A stretch of DNA of 64,000 bases from Oegoconia quadripuncta (taxonomy: Eukaryota; Arthropoda; Insecta; Lepidoptera; Autostichidae): positions 14,378,657 through 14,442,656 of the forward strand of contig OX438757.1 of NCBI GenBank assembly GCA_949316235.1, given 5' to 3'. The notes below the pieces were generated by a model. That model did not search any database. It was given only the letters and a program-made list of their open reading frames with translations, and had not been told where the DNA came from. Positions 31,215 to 43,142 of the stretch are shown here, piece by piece. Both the position numbers and the translations under genes were made by a program. The stretch's first letter is position 1. Every line of letters begins with the position of its first letter.

Positions 31215-31554
31215 GCCCGTATTAATAAACCTTTCCCAATACAAGTCTTGAGGCTGTATCACACGAGATGCGTCTTAAGCAGTTGACGCTATCTCAAGCT
31301 CCGTGCTAATTTATAAACCAATCTTGACGTCTACCCAGCTGAGATCACTTTTCAAGTATTCACCTCAGCGGCGAATGAATGATAGTCTTGAGTTTCGTTT
31401 ATTAATACGTGAAACTCGGCACACATCTCAATTGAGTACTGCTTGAGTATTCACGTGCGTTTCAGGTCTCAAGTTAGTTTTATTAATCAACACGTTTACT
31501 TGAGACCGGTCACAAGACTGTTCTCAATCTTGAGAATGGTTTATTAATACGGGC
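31215..31554. mobile_element. MITE-3, complete copy
   Basis: A 340-bp unit with ends GCCCGTATTAATAAACC and GGTTTATTAATACGGGC, perfect 17-bp inverted repeats. The interior is non-coding and rich in 'ctcaag' motifs. Partial copies lie at 16,590-16,727 and 37,986-38,105. The target duplication could not be resolved. Confidence 0.65.
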
Positions 31555-33830
31555 TTTAGTTTAGAAGGTGGCACAAGTTCGGCCTGTGTGGGAGAGTGCC
31601 CAAGATGCTGGCTGCATTACCTCCCTGGATGGCAAAATGAAAAATTTGGCAAATCGATCATGTAATCTTGGAGAATTCGGTGTGATAGATAAAGAATTGT
31701 GAATGAGCAGTTATTTTAGTATTAATTTTAAAATGAAATGTATTCAAATGTTGTATACCTTGAACTAAAATTAAAATTCGTGTTTGATATTAAAAACATG
31801 GACACGAGTAATATCGATAACTTTTGATTAATGAATGTAGATAGTAATTTGCGATCCACGTTTAGAAGAGGTTCTAATCCTGGGCTAATTGGTTTGCAGA
31901 TGGTGCTAATGGTCATGCAAAAGCAGTCAGTCGCCGCGTCATTGCGTTATTTTCATTGGTTGCACTTTAGTTGCAGACTTCTCTTCCCCGATATATTGTA
32001 TGGAATAATAGTAGATTGTATCATAAGGGAGCAAAATAATATTTTTACGGCGAAAAAGCGCCCTTTTTGAATCCAGAGCGAAGTAAGGGATTCTTTAGTA
32101 GAAACCCTAACGTAGCGAGGGATTCAAAGTATGTCGCCCGAGCCAAAAATATATTTTGCGCTCGAGTGATACACTACTTTTCATCACCCTCTATGAGAAA
32201 ATAAAAGGCGTCTCATATTTTGTAACAACTAAATTGAAATTAAATAGTATCTAATAATCAAACAACATAGCATAATAAAAGAATATGTGTCCAGTTTTAC
32301 GTCGTTATTAGAAATGACTCTTGAGTTTAGCATTGAGTAAGTACTCCAAAGAGTGGAACGTAGTTTAGTTTTGGCTAAGTACTGGAAGTAGGTCGAAAAC
32401 ACAGATTCTGAAAAATTCTTGGCGCCTCTTGCATTTCTCCATTCAATAAAATTACCATAGGCTTTCATATTATTTCTCCCGGGATTTTGCAGGATTATCC
32501 ATCACATTTCTTGCGTCGGTTCTAATACTTTCAGGAGTCAATTCCATACATTCACTCATTTTTCAAAACAAAACCATGAATTTCTAACAATCCGTTAAAA
32601 TTGACGAAAACGTGGACTGTAGTTCGCGCGTTTTTAAAATGATTTCTTTTTTTTATTCAGCCTTCGGCGCAAGTATGGGCCGCCGTACCAGCCAGTCTTT
32701 ATTCAAACAACATTTGCGTTCGATTTCTTTGGCGTTGAACACTAAGATGTTCCAAATTGAAAAAGTGCGCGGCAAAGATAATTGCGGCGCACTTATAAAG
32801 AGGATTAAAAACTCATTACTGCCCGCTAAAAGTTTCTATTAGAAAACACCACCTTTGGGTGCACTTAAAGGCGAACCAAGTCGTCCTTTTCGAATAGATT
32901 GGATGAAAAAGTATTTGAAGCCATGTATTATAATATATTTAGCCAACTGTGTTATCAGTCACATCAGTAATCAAATCAAGTATACATAATATGCATACAT
33001 TCTCTTTGGACATGCTTTGCGGATCGTGACTGGCTCCCTTATTATTACTACAAGGGGTGGTAGCATTGCATATATCAGCAGAATTACCTATTGTTACCTC
33101 ATATCGTAACGTAACTCGTTGTATAATCCAGGCCATAGTAACATCACTTGTCACATTGCTAAAGTTATAATTTTGAGTCTCTTTCGTATTTAATACCAAT
33201 GAATAAAAAACTAGCACTAAACTATTCATACAGTGCCAATTATTGAATAATTAAATAGTTGCATACTCATTCTACAATTAGACAACTATAGTCATTATAT
33301 CTGATTCAAATTAGCTAAACAAACTACTTTCTTTTTTGACGATGACTGCTACTGGTGGGCTAATGTCTTTCCCAGCTTTATTATAATTCATTTATTTCAA
33401 GTTTAAATCCATTTTGTTAGTCTATTTATTTATTTTATTTTATTTGGGATAATAACACCTAATATTACATTCATTTACAACAAATAGTTATTTCTAATAC
33501 AGCCAAAACAGTTATCCACTACTGAAATAATACAGACAATTTGTTGGTGAGAGAAACATCTGTAACACAAAGCTTTGTAGAAAGTAGGCTGCAATTATAC
33601 AAATTAAGATGAGTATATAAATAAGTAAATAAATAAATAAAAACAATACATACAACGGATATTGAAGTATATATATTATTTACATATAATACAATGACAT
33701 AAATACAGTCTACAGTTTGCTTAGCTCTGTGGTAGTAGAAGACAGATAACAGATAAAACACAACACGCACATAGATACACATTTACATATACTATTAAAA
33801 ATGCCATCGTTGACAAGTCATTTTTAGGAT
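31555..33830. other. No gene recognised
   Basis: AT-rich. A plus-strand frame at 32,612-32,842 (76 codons, AFGASMGRRTSQSLFKQHL…) and a minus-strand frame at 32,939-33,229 lack recognisable domains. A, T and AAAT runs are frequent near 33,410-33,660. A LINE-like tail is possible at 33,405-33,440, but nothing firm. Confidence 0.4.
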
Positions 33831-35484
33831 TCCATTGTTGATGGCACGCACTCCGCACATCAGGGAGTTGTTCCTTTTTCGCATTATCGCGTAAACGTCG
33901 TCCGTAAAATCCTGGACTCGCTGATCGCTAATAGCCTTTGCCTAGGGTCTAGGGCAGTCTAGGGTTTCAGAGTAGGGCAAGCCCAAGTAATATTTGATTA
34001 AATTAAATACATCTTCTTGCCTTTCTGTTCAATCTGTAGGGTTATTTTGTTAGTCTGAAGTCATTTGCAATTCCTGTACTGTTTAAAGATTAATAAATTT
34101 GAAGTTGTTGTAATCGAGTGTTTTCTTAAGGCAAAGGCATGCCGGGCTTTTGGCTTATATCAAGGTACCGCCACTGTGTATGAGGTCCACACAAAGCTTG
34201 AGTATTGAGACGTCTAAAACAGTGTAATTTTGGTCTCTTTACTACATCGAACAAACTACCAGATAGACCAGGCAGACCACCATATTTCCCTTTACCTAGT
34301 AGCAGTAGCTTTGCTGTGGCAGCAAACTCGGGAGAAAATAACCATATGAATTAGGAGTTCAATTACAGAGAAGAACAAACTCTCCGACACAACATGGAAA
34401 TTGGTATAAGTGTTAGCTAAGCGACCAATGCGACTATAAGTAATCCGATGTGATCCGTAACTACCCTTGTTGGGGCAGTATTTCGGAGATGTCGTTTTAA
34501 TAAAGTGTCGAGCGAGATTGAAAAGCAGAGCCGCACGTTATGTGTCGACTGTGTCTGCGCGTAAGTGACAGGGGCGACTTTTAGGCCGCCTGCGTTGTGG
34601 TAGGTCGGAGTAATCTAGAGTTGAAATGGTCCGGGTAAACGTAGCCTTCAGGCCGTTAATCAAGGTTGGAAGCTGTAAAATAATCTGTTTTCATTACGTA
34701 AGCGAACCACGGACATCCTGTGACTTTGTGCTCGAGGACACAGGACAGGCATAGGTACACTACGTGAGAATGGGGTGGATGACAAATTTTTGAGCCGGTC
34801 TAACACCAGCGCAGCGCGATTGCAAACTATTGAGGGTTACACATGGTTAGATATCATTAATATGTAGATTGAGAATTGAGTGATATCTACCGCCTTACAG
34901 AGAGCGTGGCGAACATGTGCTCTATGCTTGTAGCACAAACCTACAAATCTGTCGCAATATTCGTATTATGAATAGCAATTCGTTGGTTCCGATTGGCTGC
35001 GTCTGCACAATGCGGCTTCCTAGTGCTTAAACTGTGGCATCAGTAAACACTGTTGTAAATGATTCGTAGAGTCGACAATTGAAATTTGAGAGTGTAGTTA
35101 TATCCTAATCTTTAAAATTTTGTAAAGAAGATCTTGATAGAAGATGTCCAGATTCAACTTTGCCAATAGTGCTATACCATTTTTTTTGGCCAAGGGAAAT
35201 TCATTATCAATACCATCCGGCCGCGTGTTGTGGTTATATCGCCCTCTTTCTACCGACTAAAAACCCTAGACACTAATATTTGGGATACGTTTGTTTTGAT
35301 GTAATATTAATAAAAAATTGTTAAAATATAACACTTTTAAAGTAATTCCGTTTGGTCTGAAATCACGCACAGAAGCTCTAAATAACATACTGTCTCCGAC
35401 CCTTTCGGCATGATATGCGTAAGTACCCTTTCATACCATAAGTACATATTTACAAAAACGAAATAGTAAATACACATTTACAAA
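33831..35484. other. No gene recognised; moderately GC-richer
   Basis: Base composition rises at 34,480-34,800 ('aggggcgacttttaggccgc', 'cgtagccttcaggccgttaa'), which would suit an old exon or TE body. All frames are short and broken and I find no family motif. Confidence 0.4.
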
Positions 35485-35700
35485 TTAAAAAATAATAAAT
35501 ATATAAAACACATATTTACAAATTAAAAAATTGTCCCAGATCTTGCTGAAACGGAAGGGTATGCCTAAGACGCTAAGTGCGTTTCCTCTTTGGACAGCCA
35601 GACTTAGCCTCTGAGCGAAATAGAAGCCAGCATTGCGGTCATTTGAAGCTTCGACCAGACGCTCAGATATCTCTCGAAAAGACAATGCTTACACTTGTAC
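35485..35700 (-). pseudogene. Transposon-derived coding remnant
   Basis: The minus-strand frame reads SFREISERLVEASNDRNAGF then YFAQRLSLAVQRGNALSVLG before losing similarity. A 'fxxQRxSxAxQRGNAxSVLG' ending is familiar to me from repetitive insect proteins, but I cannot name the family. AT-rich direct repeats 'acacatttacaaattaaaaa' flank its 3' side (35,472-35,490 and 35,510-35,530). Confidence 0.4.
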
Positions 35701-37305
35701 TTATGCTATTTCCACTGATTTTAAATTTGTTTTTAACATATTTCGAAAGAGACACGAAATTGTCCTTTACTCGTGTAATTAAAAAATAGCTATATACTTA
35801 TATATACTTAATTCCATTGCCGATTATACCTTATTCTAAGACTCCCGGGAGCCGTGTGATTCTCGGTAGAGAAAAGTAATAGGGCAGTGTAATGAGCACC
35901 ATATTCTCCACGAGTCCTCTGCCTGCGCTAATCATGGGAAGATTCGATAAAAGCCGGACTCTAAAGAAACAATGCAGGCATGCATGAAAGGACACACACA
36001 AAAAGACATATTTTATTACATCTTGTTTACTAAGAATAGAATAATGATTAATTTTTTGTATCTTCACGCTTTGCTGATTGCAATTTGCCTTCTGCAATTT
36101 AATTCATTTATTTGCAAAGTGAAATATTTACTTAGCGCATTCAAATTCATTGTCATTTTATTGTGGCGTGCGAAATGTCTCTAAAAATCTTGCATACAAC
36201 ACTAAAACGCCAACGTCACCCTGTTATATTTGTAATTGCCATCAGCCGTTAGTGACCATTGCTGAAAATCGAGGACAGTCGTCGACAGGCGTTGTGCTCT
36301 GGATTAACGTTGGGCTTAGAGCCCGCCTCTCAACGTTGTGTCCTGGAACGTGTTAGCCATATTTTGGTTCTTGACAATCATTTCAGACCCGTTTTAATTT
36401 TTTCTACCTAAGTCTTTAATTTATATTTTCCGCTAATCCTTATAGCCAAGGTGAGCAGCTATTTTAACAAAATCTACCCAATTGGACGCATACCTAGGTA
36501 TATAGTATTATTCGTATTCAGTAATTTAGTACTAAGCGGTCATTGTCGTTCGACACATTTCATACTTATACAGATATATATCCTTGGAACAATTACGTTG
36601 GTTGACTTTGCATTACTTCCCTTCTCCCAATGTGTCAGGGGCACCAAACTTGAACAAAACCAGAAGTTTCTTAAATTGTTTTGTTGAAGAATTAAAAAAA
36701 ATCCGTATCAATGTCATATCTCATTACGATATCATTACCGATAAATTATTAATTTTTATGTTAATAAGTAGTTTTGGTTATTTTTGTGATTATGTTGTTC
36801 TTATAGTCCAAAAAAATTACTAACTCGTTTCGTAACGGTTTAGTTTACACGTTTATTTTATTTTTAAGGTTCTATGTTAGTCTGAATGTATTTTTAATGT
36901 ATGTTATGTACCCATATTTTCATCAGTTGTTAACTGATTTTGATGATTATTTTTGTGTTTGACAGAGTGGTCCCATATCAATTTAGTTAAGATCTGATGA
37001 TGCACTCCAGAGATCTAGAAATCTCTAGATTGGAATTTTACGGACATCGGTTGTTTTGCCAATTGTTGGGTATTGAATTTATAAAGAAAAACCCGAAAAC
37101 AAAATTACCCCGGCAAACGTTGCAGAGTGTATGTAATATACCAATTATGAAAAAAATAAAATTTAAAACATTAAAGTTAACAAATTTTATTCAAGAAATG
37201 GTTGGACCTTAATGGCCGCGCGTTCTAAGTACTTTACCACAATACACAAACACGTGCTGCGATATTTTGAAGACGCCGAAAGGCGACCACTCGCCGCTCG
37301 TGGCC
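35701..37305. other. No gene firmly recognised
   Basis: AT-rich. A plus-strand frame at 36,997-37,212 (71 codons, LEFYGHRLFCQLLGIEFIKK…) is lysine-rich and ends where a GC-richer block begins; it might be a transposon or host exon but shows no domain. Other frames at 36,150-36,820 overlap each other and are uninformative. Confidence 0.35.
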
Positions 37306-37590
37306 GGCGCTTGCCGTGCTATGATTGGTTACGCTCTGTGCCCCGCCACCCCCTTTGGCGTCTTCCATATGAACTTTGCCTGTTTTTTCTCATTGATAAA
37401 ATAAGGTATAATCGAAATGAAGTAAGTCTGTTAATTTGTATTTTCATTTGCACTTACATTTCATTTTTTTACTCGGAAATAAAAATTTTAAGGCTTTAAG
37501 TTTTTTTAATGCATATATTATTTTATTGTCATGTACGTGCAATTGCCAAAGTTTGTCGGGTTAATTTTGTTAGACCTTATATATATATAT
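37306..37590 (+). repeat. Unclassified repeat R-G, plus copy
   Basis: 'gtgccccgccacccccttt', 'ttttctcattgataaaataa', 'gcacttacatttcatttt' and 'gttaattttgttagacctta' all recur, in inverse orientation, at 62,411-62,662. The GC-rich 5' part contrasts with an AT-rich 3' part. The class is unknown. Confidence 0.6.
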
Positions 37591-37845
37591 AGTTTTTGAC
37601 TTATGAGAAAAAATGTGCAAACATGTCAGAAGAGGTGAAACTTGTGTCTCCAATTTATACAATTTTAGAGAAATTCCCTTAAACTTTTACAATACCAAAT
37701 TGAGTTTCGTGGTTCAAAAAATTTATTTGACGCTCAGTCTAATATTGTGCTATAATATTTAAATTAGAGGAACCCTCAGCGCATCAGTTAGACTAACATT
37801 TGTAAGATATTTTTAGCGTGTTAACAATAAGAGAAGTTCTAATTT

Positions 37846-38581
37846 CTAAACCCCGATGCAAAAAGAGTCTCTGTGTGTTTATCTGTGGCATTCTTAACCA
37901 TGATTGATGGAAATCCGCTAAACCGTATCGAAGACATTTTAATGTTAACAGATGGTTTAATTATCTGGATGAGATACCTAGGAAAATGTTCTCAAGACTG
38001 AGCTGACCTTAAGTTGACGCTAATCTGCTGCATATTAAAACAGTAAAAAAAAATTGTAATGAGACTCTCAATCTCAACATCTATTTATTAATATGACTCT
38101 TAGTTAGGCTCTCAGAGGTTTCTAAATTTTCAATTTGTAATTAATGGTTTACTCCAAGCTTTCTACTATATTTTAATTATTATTTTAATACTCGTTAGAA
38201 CCTTTAAAATAGCGTGTTAATTATTTTTTTTTTAAATATTCCTTCTTAATCGTTATATTTACGATTGGTAGGTAATTTGTCTCCTTGTTAGTACCGAAAT
38301 TTTGACTTTCTCTAAATTGAAAATTTATATAAATCCCCCGAGGGACAATGATTACTCATTGGGACAAACAAACCAACTACAGTTAAAGCTATATATCGGC
38401 TTATCTATTCCATCAACTACTACGAACCACTAGCTACGAATGATCTCGCTAACACCAGCTTTCAAAAATTGAAAACTGTTTTCGCAATCATTCAGCCGTT
38501 TTGAAGCTATAATGCCACAGGCAGACAGACAGAAATAGCCTTCAAACTTATAAGACCCCTCTTTTTGCATCTGGGGTTAAT
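37846..38581. mobile_element. MITE-4, terminal inverted repeat DNA element
   Basis: The left end is 'ctaaaccccgatgcaaaaag' with 'agtctctgtg'; the right end in reverse complement is 'attaaccccagatgcaaaaa' with 'gaggggtcttataa'. A partial MITE-3 lies inside at 37,986-38,105. The same end also occurs decayed at 46,797-46,921. No transposase frame. Confidence 0.55.
37986..38105. mobile_element. MITE-3 partial copy nested in MITE-4
   Basis: 'ttctcaagactgagctgacc', 'ttaagttgacgctaatctgc' and 'tttattaatatgactctta' parallel 16,590-16,727. One end only. Confidence 0.45.
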
Positions 38582-38739
38582 AGAATGTTTGAGGTAAGAT
38601 TTCTAGACTGATTGTACAACTGATTTGTTAATAATTTTCAAAATTGTGAATTAACTGGTCATTCAAACACGTATCATACACTCCCTTCACACACACACAC
38701 ACCCACACATATACACACATCATACCACCATAATGCAAT

Positions 38740-38880
38740 ATGGAAGCATATCAGATACTTCGTTTTTATTTTTTTTGTTAATATGTAGAAGCCTGTAATA
38801 GCTGTACATACATCTACTCAATGCTTTGTTTTACCAACAATGTATCGCCGTGGCTTCTCCTAAATAAATAAATAAATAAG
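38740..38880 (+). mobile_element. LINE-like 3' UTR and tail
   Basis: 'tatcgccgtggcttctccta' followed by five AAAT repeats to 38,878. The repeat tail is typical of CR1/jockey 3' ends, and no coding part remains. A CA-rich run lies just upstream at 38,687-38,712. Confidence 0.4.
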
Positions 38881-38944
38881 GTATAGGGAAAGAACTTTCT
38901 CGACCAAAATACTTCAGTGGTTAAAAACGAAAGTCTTTAATCAA

Positions 38945-39417
38945 TGGCTGGGAATATACTTACGTCAATTTCGATAGTCTGATCAGACTATCGGAAGGCG
39001 TTGGAGCCATAGTTTTGTTTTAACAGTCAATACACGTCCGATCCGATATTCGGAAACAGCGTCGAGTTGCGTACAATTTTATTATGGGTGTTTTCTTCTT
39101 TCGCGTCAACACGAGCAAATATTTTCAAAGTTTTTAGTAATAAGCAAATGCAATAAGTAACAGTAATTCGTCATCCATTTGTTCTTTCTGCTCCGCATGC
39201 AAGCACCCGGGATAATAGCTCGATAACGACTGAATTCAGAAAAAGTCTGACGGAAGAATAAGACGTGTATCGAGTGAATACGATCAGAGGATCTATTACG
39301 TAAGTCAAACGATGAGTCCATCGTAAACGATTATTACGATCATCGACGTCAAACTCGCGAAATCTTATTGTGATCAGACAATCGGAAACACAATCGGACG
39401 TATACTCCCGGCCTTAA
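38945..39417. mobile_element. MITE-5, terminal inverted repeat element
   Basis: The left end 'ggctgggaatatacttacgt' with 'gatagtctgatcagactatc' and the right end, reversed, 'ggccgggagtatacgtccga' with 'gattgtctgatca' form imperfect inverted repeats of about 50 bp. It is 473 bp with a non-coding interior. The minus frame 39,106-39,321 within it has no domain. Confidence 0.55.
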
Positions 39418-39599
39418 ACTATTTGGTTCTATTGTAATAATATTCGTACTCTTCCTTTTATAGCTGTCTATCTGTTTATTACTTCTACTCTTTTATCTTT
39501 CTTCTTGTCATTCTTCTACTTATAAAAAAGATCATGCTACGCAACCACTGTATTCCTTATTATTGAATAGGAGTTACAAGTGATGACTTTATGGCACTG

Positions 39600-39990
39600 A
39601 AACGTGGTCTCTCACTATAGGTTTCAAATACCGAGGTAACTCAACGAGCTGTAGAGAGGATGATGCTAGGGGTTTCACTACGAAATCGAATCAGGAATGA
39701 AGAAATCCGAAGAAGAATCAAAGAAAAGAAGATCCAAAAGGCATAGCCCGGCCGATTAGTAAGCTGAAATGGCAATGGCATAGCTCGATGGACCGAAGGC
39801 CGGTGGGGCATTTAAATTCTGAAGTGCAAACCACGCATTGGCCGGCAAACGCGGCGTAGGACGGATAAAAATGATGGACAGAGAACCTGCGGGAAGTCGC
39901 TGAGTACAGGCGACTTCGAACCGGTCGCTTCGGAAATTGATGAAGAAGGAGTGGACCTTCCTGTGACTGATAATTGATGATGATGAGGTA
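39600..39990 (+). pseudogene. RTE-class LINE C-terminal pseudogene
   Basis: The first part translates VTQRAVERMMLGVSLRNRIR then NEEIRRRIKEKKIQKA. After frame shifts it continues SKLKWQWHSSMDRRPVGHLN and decayed GKRGV-like and RWTEN segments, ending in ATGATG repeats at 39,977-39,987. The order matches the RTE RT-to-C-terminus arrangement (ERxMLGVSLRDRIRN…KWQWAGH…RW). Several stops and frameshifts make it dead. Confidence 0.7.
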
Positions 39991-40284
39991 TAGGAACTTA
40001 AAACTCTATATCTACGGTGTTTGCCACTGGATGACTGAGATCTCCGCACCACAGTTTCCACTTGCATTGGTAATAGGAAATCTTTGGTTTCTATTGTACT
40101 TTGGGTGATGTCCAAATCTAGAAAGAACAATAGGACCAACTATAACTGTTATTATATTATTATTATTACCCGTATATGTCAGTTGATAGAAATACCTACC
40201 TATACGAATTAAATCATTCAATAAGAATTGGAATTGATACAGCGAAAGCGTACAGCAAACAGCGAATACCATTAGCATAGTTTC

Positions 40285-40400
40285 TTTAAAACACTGCGCA
40301 TACACACGCGCGCACCACAACAAACCGCTTCGTCGGCGTGCGCGCACGACTGTCGCCCAATTTGCGCGCGAAACTCGCGTCGATTCCGATGTGACAGAAA
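40285..40400 (+). promoter_or_regulatory. CpG-rich block upstream of CSP exon
   Basis: 'cacgcgcgcaccac', 'cgtcggcgtgcgcgcacgac' and 'tttgcgcgcgaaactcgcgt' stand out from the AT-rich surroundings 55-170 bp before the CSP ATG. This could be the core promoter or 5' exon. A pyrimidine-rich 'tttttatttag' at about 40,420-40,430 also looks like a splice acceptor, so the ATG exon may start at 40,431 with an untranslated exon upstream. Confidence 0.35.
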
Positions 40401-40454
40401 AGAAAGATAAATCTAAATATTTTTATTTAGGACATTTTAAGGGACTATTCCAAA

Positions 40455-40659
40455 ATGCGTGCTGTGTTATTTCTCGGTGTTTGTGCTTACGTTGTGGTGG
40501 GGCAGGACATTAACTCTATGAGGGATATGCCCAAATACGATGCTAGGTATGATTACCTGGACATTGACGCTATATTGGACAGCAAGAGACTAGTGAGGAA
40601 CTATGTTGATTGTTTAATAAATTCACAGCGTTGCACGCCTGAAGGAAAAGCATTGAAAA
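40455..40659 (+). CDS. Chemosensory protein (OS-D/CSP family), first coding exon
   Basis: The ATG at 40,455 opens 68 codons plus one base before the donor AAAA|GTAAGT at 40,659/40,660. Residues 1-16 (MRAVLFLGVCAYVVVG) form a signal peptide, consistent with secretion. The mature part has the family signature YDYLDIDAILDSKRLVRNYV followed by DCLINSQRCTPEGKALK. Cys53 and Cys60 are the first disulfide pair of the CSP pattern C-X6-C-X18-C-X2-C. The intron falls one base after a conserved Lys codon, the canonical CSP intron position. Family members are small soluble helical proteins that bind hydrophobic ligands in sensillar lymph and other tissues. Exon 2, which should bring C-X2-C, was not found downstream, so the exon is partial: a long intron or a broken gene. 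A frame continuing past the donor adds only Ser-Lys-stop. Confidence 0.88.
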
Positions 40660-40939
40660 GTAAGTAACTCCTTATAGTCTTGCTGAGGTTGACGTGTCTC
40701 GGATATCTACCGTACAAGGAGATTCCGGGTTTGATATGTTGTCGCTGTTATGTTGTATGTTCATGTGATATGACAATACAGATGTTCGAATCGTGAGTTA
40801 AAACTAGGACAGAGGTGTCCAAAGTAATTTTTCTTAAAATTTAGGATACACAAATGTCACTTATTAAAAATCAGCATTGTGTTTTTTAAACTACTTACAA
40901 AGCAAATTGTGATGGTTAGTGAGGCGACAAATCTATTAA

Positions 40940-41490
40940 ATATGCCTATTTTATAAATTAATAATTTATTTACAAAACAAAAGCAATTCATAAGCATAAG
41001 CAATTTCATTGTAGAAATAAGCAGAACCTGTTGTGTCGTCTCTATTATGTTGTATCTGTATGTTTTTTTTCTTGGGTGCAATAAATGATAAAATAAATAA
41101 AATAATTATTCGACATGAAGTCCGACTAATACCAGACCTCTTCATCGCTTCTATCCTGTAATCCCTGTTTCAACGGAGTTCCTTTAATATGACGTTTAAA
41201 TTTCTGCTCTGTTAAACTCAATAAATGTTCTGGTATTTTATTGTAAAAACGTATGATGTGTCCTACAAAAGATGTGCTGACCTTGCTAAGTCTAAATTAT
41301 GAATCCAATGTTGTTTATACCTACTAGTTCGCAATTTTGTGTTATTCCCTTAAATTAGTTTTGAGCAATTTCATTAGGTTCGAGAAGTCAAGGCTAATAG
41401 ATCGTATCAGCGGATTTCCATCAACCCTGTCGGCCATTCGAAGTTCCCACAGAATAGTATTTAGGTGGTTTTTTGTTGAACTTTTACATG
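40940..41490 (-). pseudogene. LINE ORF2 C-terminal pseudogene within CSP intron
   Basis: On the minus strand about 41,120-41,260 reads …KIPEHLLSLTEQKFKRHIKG then TPLKQGLQDRSDEEVWY and stops, the layout of CR1/jockey-like C-termini. Upstream the minus frame is interrupted. The 3' UTR runs down to about 40,940 with 'ttttgtaaataaattattaa'. It is opposite in orientation to the CSP exon and probably inserted into its intron. Confidence 0.5.
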
Positions 41491-41499
41491 AAGTTTCGT

Positions 41500-42300
41500 C
41501 TGAATTTTAAGTTTAGATTCCATTAGATTTTTAGCAAAGGTTTACTGAGAATTTATACTGAATTCTACAAGTTTACTCGAATATTTAGTTTACACAGAAT
41601 TTTTAATCAAGATTTACTAAGAATTTATACTGAATTATTTCTTGGAGTCTCCTCTGAATGTTAGTTTTTTTTAGGTTAGGTATTGCCTTATCGATGGGTA
41701 TTTAATGTGTTTGTACCAAAAGCCTAGGTCAAAAACGACAAAAATGATAATTAGAACACTCTTAGTAATTAATTATGTTTCTAAAATACAGGTGTACAAA
41801 GTCCAGGCCATGGTTCCATACATTCCTGAAACGTATCCTTTACTGAATTTAGACATGAAGTTTTTTAGAATTTTTACACAACTTTCAGATTGTTTCTATT
41901 AATTGATCTGTAATGTAATTATTTAACGTTCCAAGATACTAGAATTCCAAAATACTTCCTTACTATCTCAAATTTACATTAAGTACTTACGTCACTAATT
42001 TTCTGAAACATTGCTCCTTCAGATTTTTTTGATGACAATAACCAATTTTTAATAATAAAATCAGTATTTTATTTAGGTTTAATCTTTTGTTTTTGGCTGT
42101 ACGCAATTTGCATATTAAGTTATTTCTAAGTTCCATGTATATTCTTCAGTTCTGTAAACAAAAGTTGACTCGTTTACAAAATATTTTCAAATTTGTTTGA
42201 GGGATCACCCCGCCTCTACTTTTTCCTACCTGTTTGTCATTATTTATTCACATTCATCTATTCTAGCCAAATCTTTATTTGACTAAACAATATAATTTAC
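41500..42300. other. Putative CSP intron sequence, no exon seen
   Basis: AT-rich. Imperfect repeats of 'agaatttatactgaatt' occur at 41,550-41,640. I looked for an acceptor followed by a frame with C-X2-C and found none. A LINE-like inverse tail 'cgctttattgtacaaaaagg' starts at 42,320. Confidence 0.4.
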
Positions 42301-42500
42301 TGTTTGTTTGTTTGTAAACGCTTTATTGTACAAAAAGGCAATACATTAATTTTGCATTGATACATAAATTGAGTACAACGGCGGACTTATCCTGTTGTTT
42401 GTTAGCCAAATAAAGGTTTACACTAATGAACACAGTTGAGTGAGACAGTTTAGTGAACCTCTTGACCTCCATAACAGACTGATAATTGTACTACAGAGAT

Positions 42501-42690
42501 CAGTGTGCGAAGTGTGAGTTTTGTCTCGTTTACCTTTACCATCGCGTTCGCGTTTACGAAAAGAGTCTCTATGAAAAAAATCGTTTTGCAAACAATCCAT
42601 TAGAGGCGCTGCACATTTCTCCATACAAAACGTCACGTAAACGTGAACGCGGTAGTAAAGTTAAGTCGAAACAAAACTCACACTCCGCCC
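42501..42690. mobile_element. MITE-1 copy 2
   Basis: A 190-bp unit closely matching 881-1,072 along its whole length, with the same AGTGTGAGTTTTGTCTCG end and mirrored CGTAAACGTGAACGCG inner repeat. Because the two copies sit in unrelated flanks, their shared ends define the element boundary: CAGTGTGCG… to …CTCCGCCC. Confidence 0.75.
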
Positions 42691-43024
42691 GCGGGTGTTC
42701 TTCATTATTTTGTTAAGCTATGAGCCGTGAGTAAATACTTCGTGCACTTCGAGCGCAAGAAAACGGAAAGAGAAGTTATGAAAAGTTTCTTACCCAAATC
42801 TACTATCTTTTCTTTGTTTGTTTTCGCCCTTTCCCTATCCATAGTAATTGATTTCATTACATGGGTAACTCGGGAGAATTACCTATGTGATTTTAAAATA
42901 TTTAAGAAAATAGACTAGAGTAAGTGTCTGTCCAAATTTTCAATACGATCGGTTAAGTAGTTTAGGCGTGAAAGCTGGATGTAGACAGACTTTTGCATCT
43001 ATATTAGTTATGATTAACGAGTTC

Positions 43025-43142
43025 TTTTTTTTTTTATGCACGACGGGTTCGTACTTGACCACAATCACACCTTATGTTAAGTGAAGATGAGGTCGAAGAT
43101 GGAAGCGTACTGACCCGGAAACCCCAACACATTTGGGGTTGG
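43025..43142 (-). mobile_element. SINE-A 3' fragment, minus strand
   Basis: T-run at 43,026-43,035, 'ttatgcacgacgggttcgta' and the body to 'accccaacacatttgggg', where it is cut. Confidence 0.75.
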
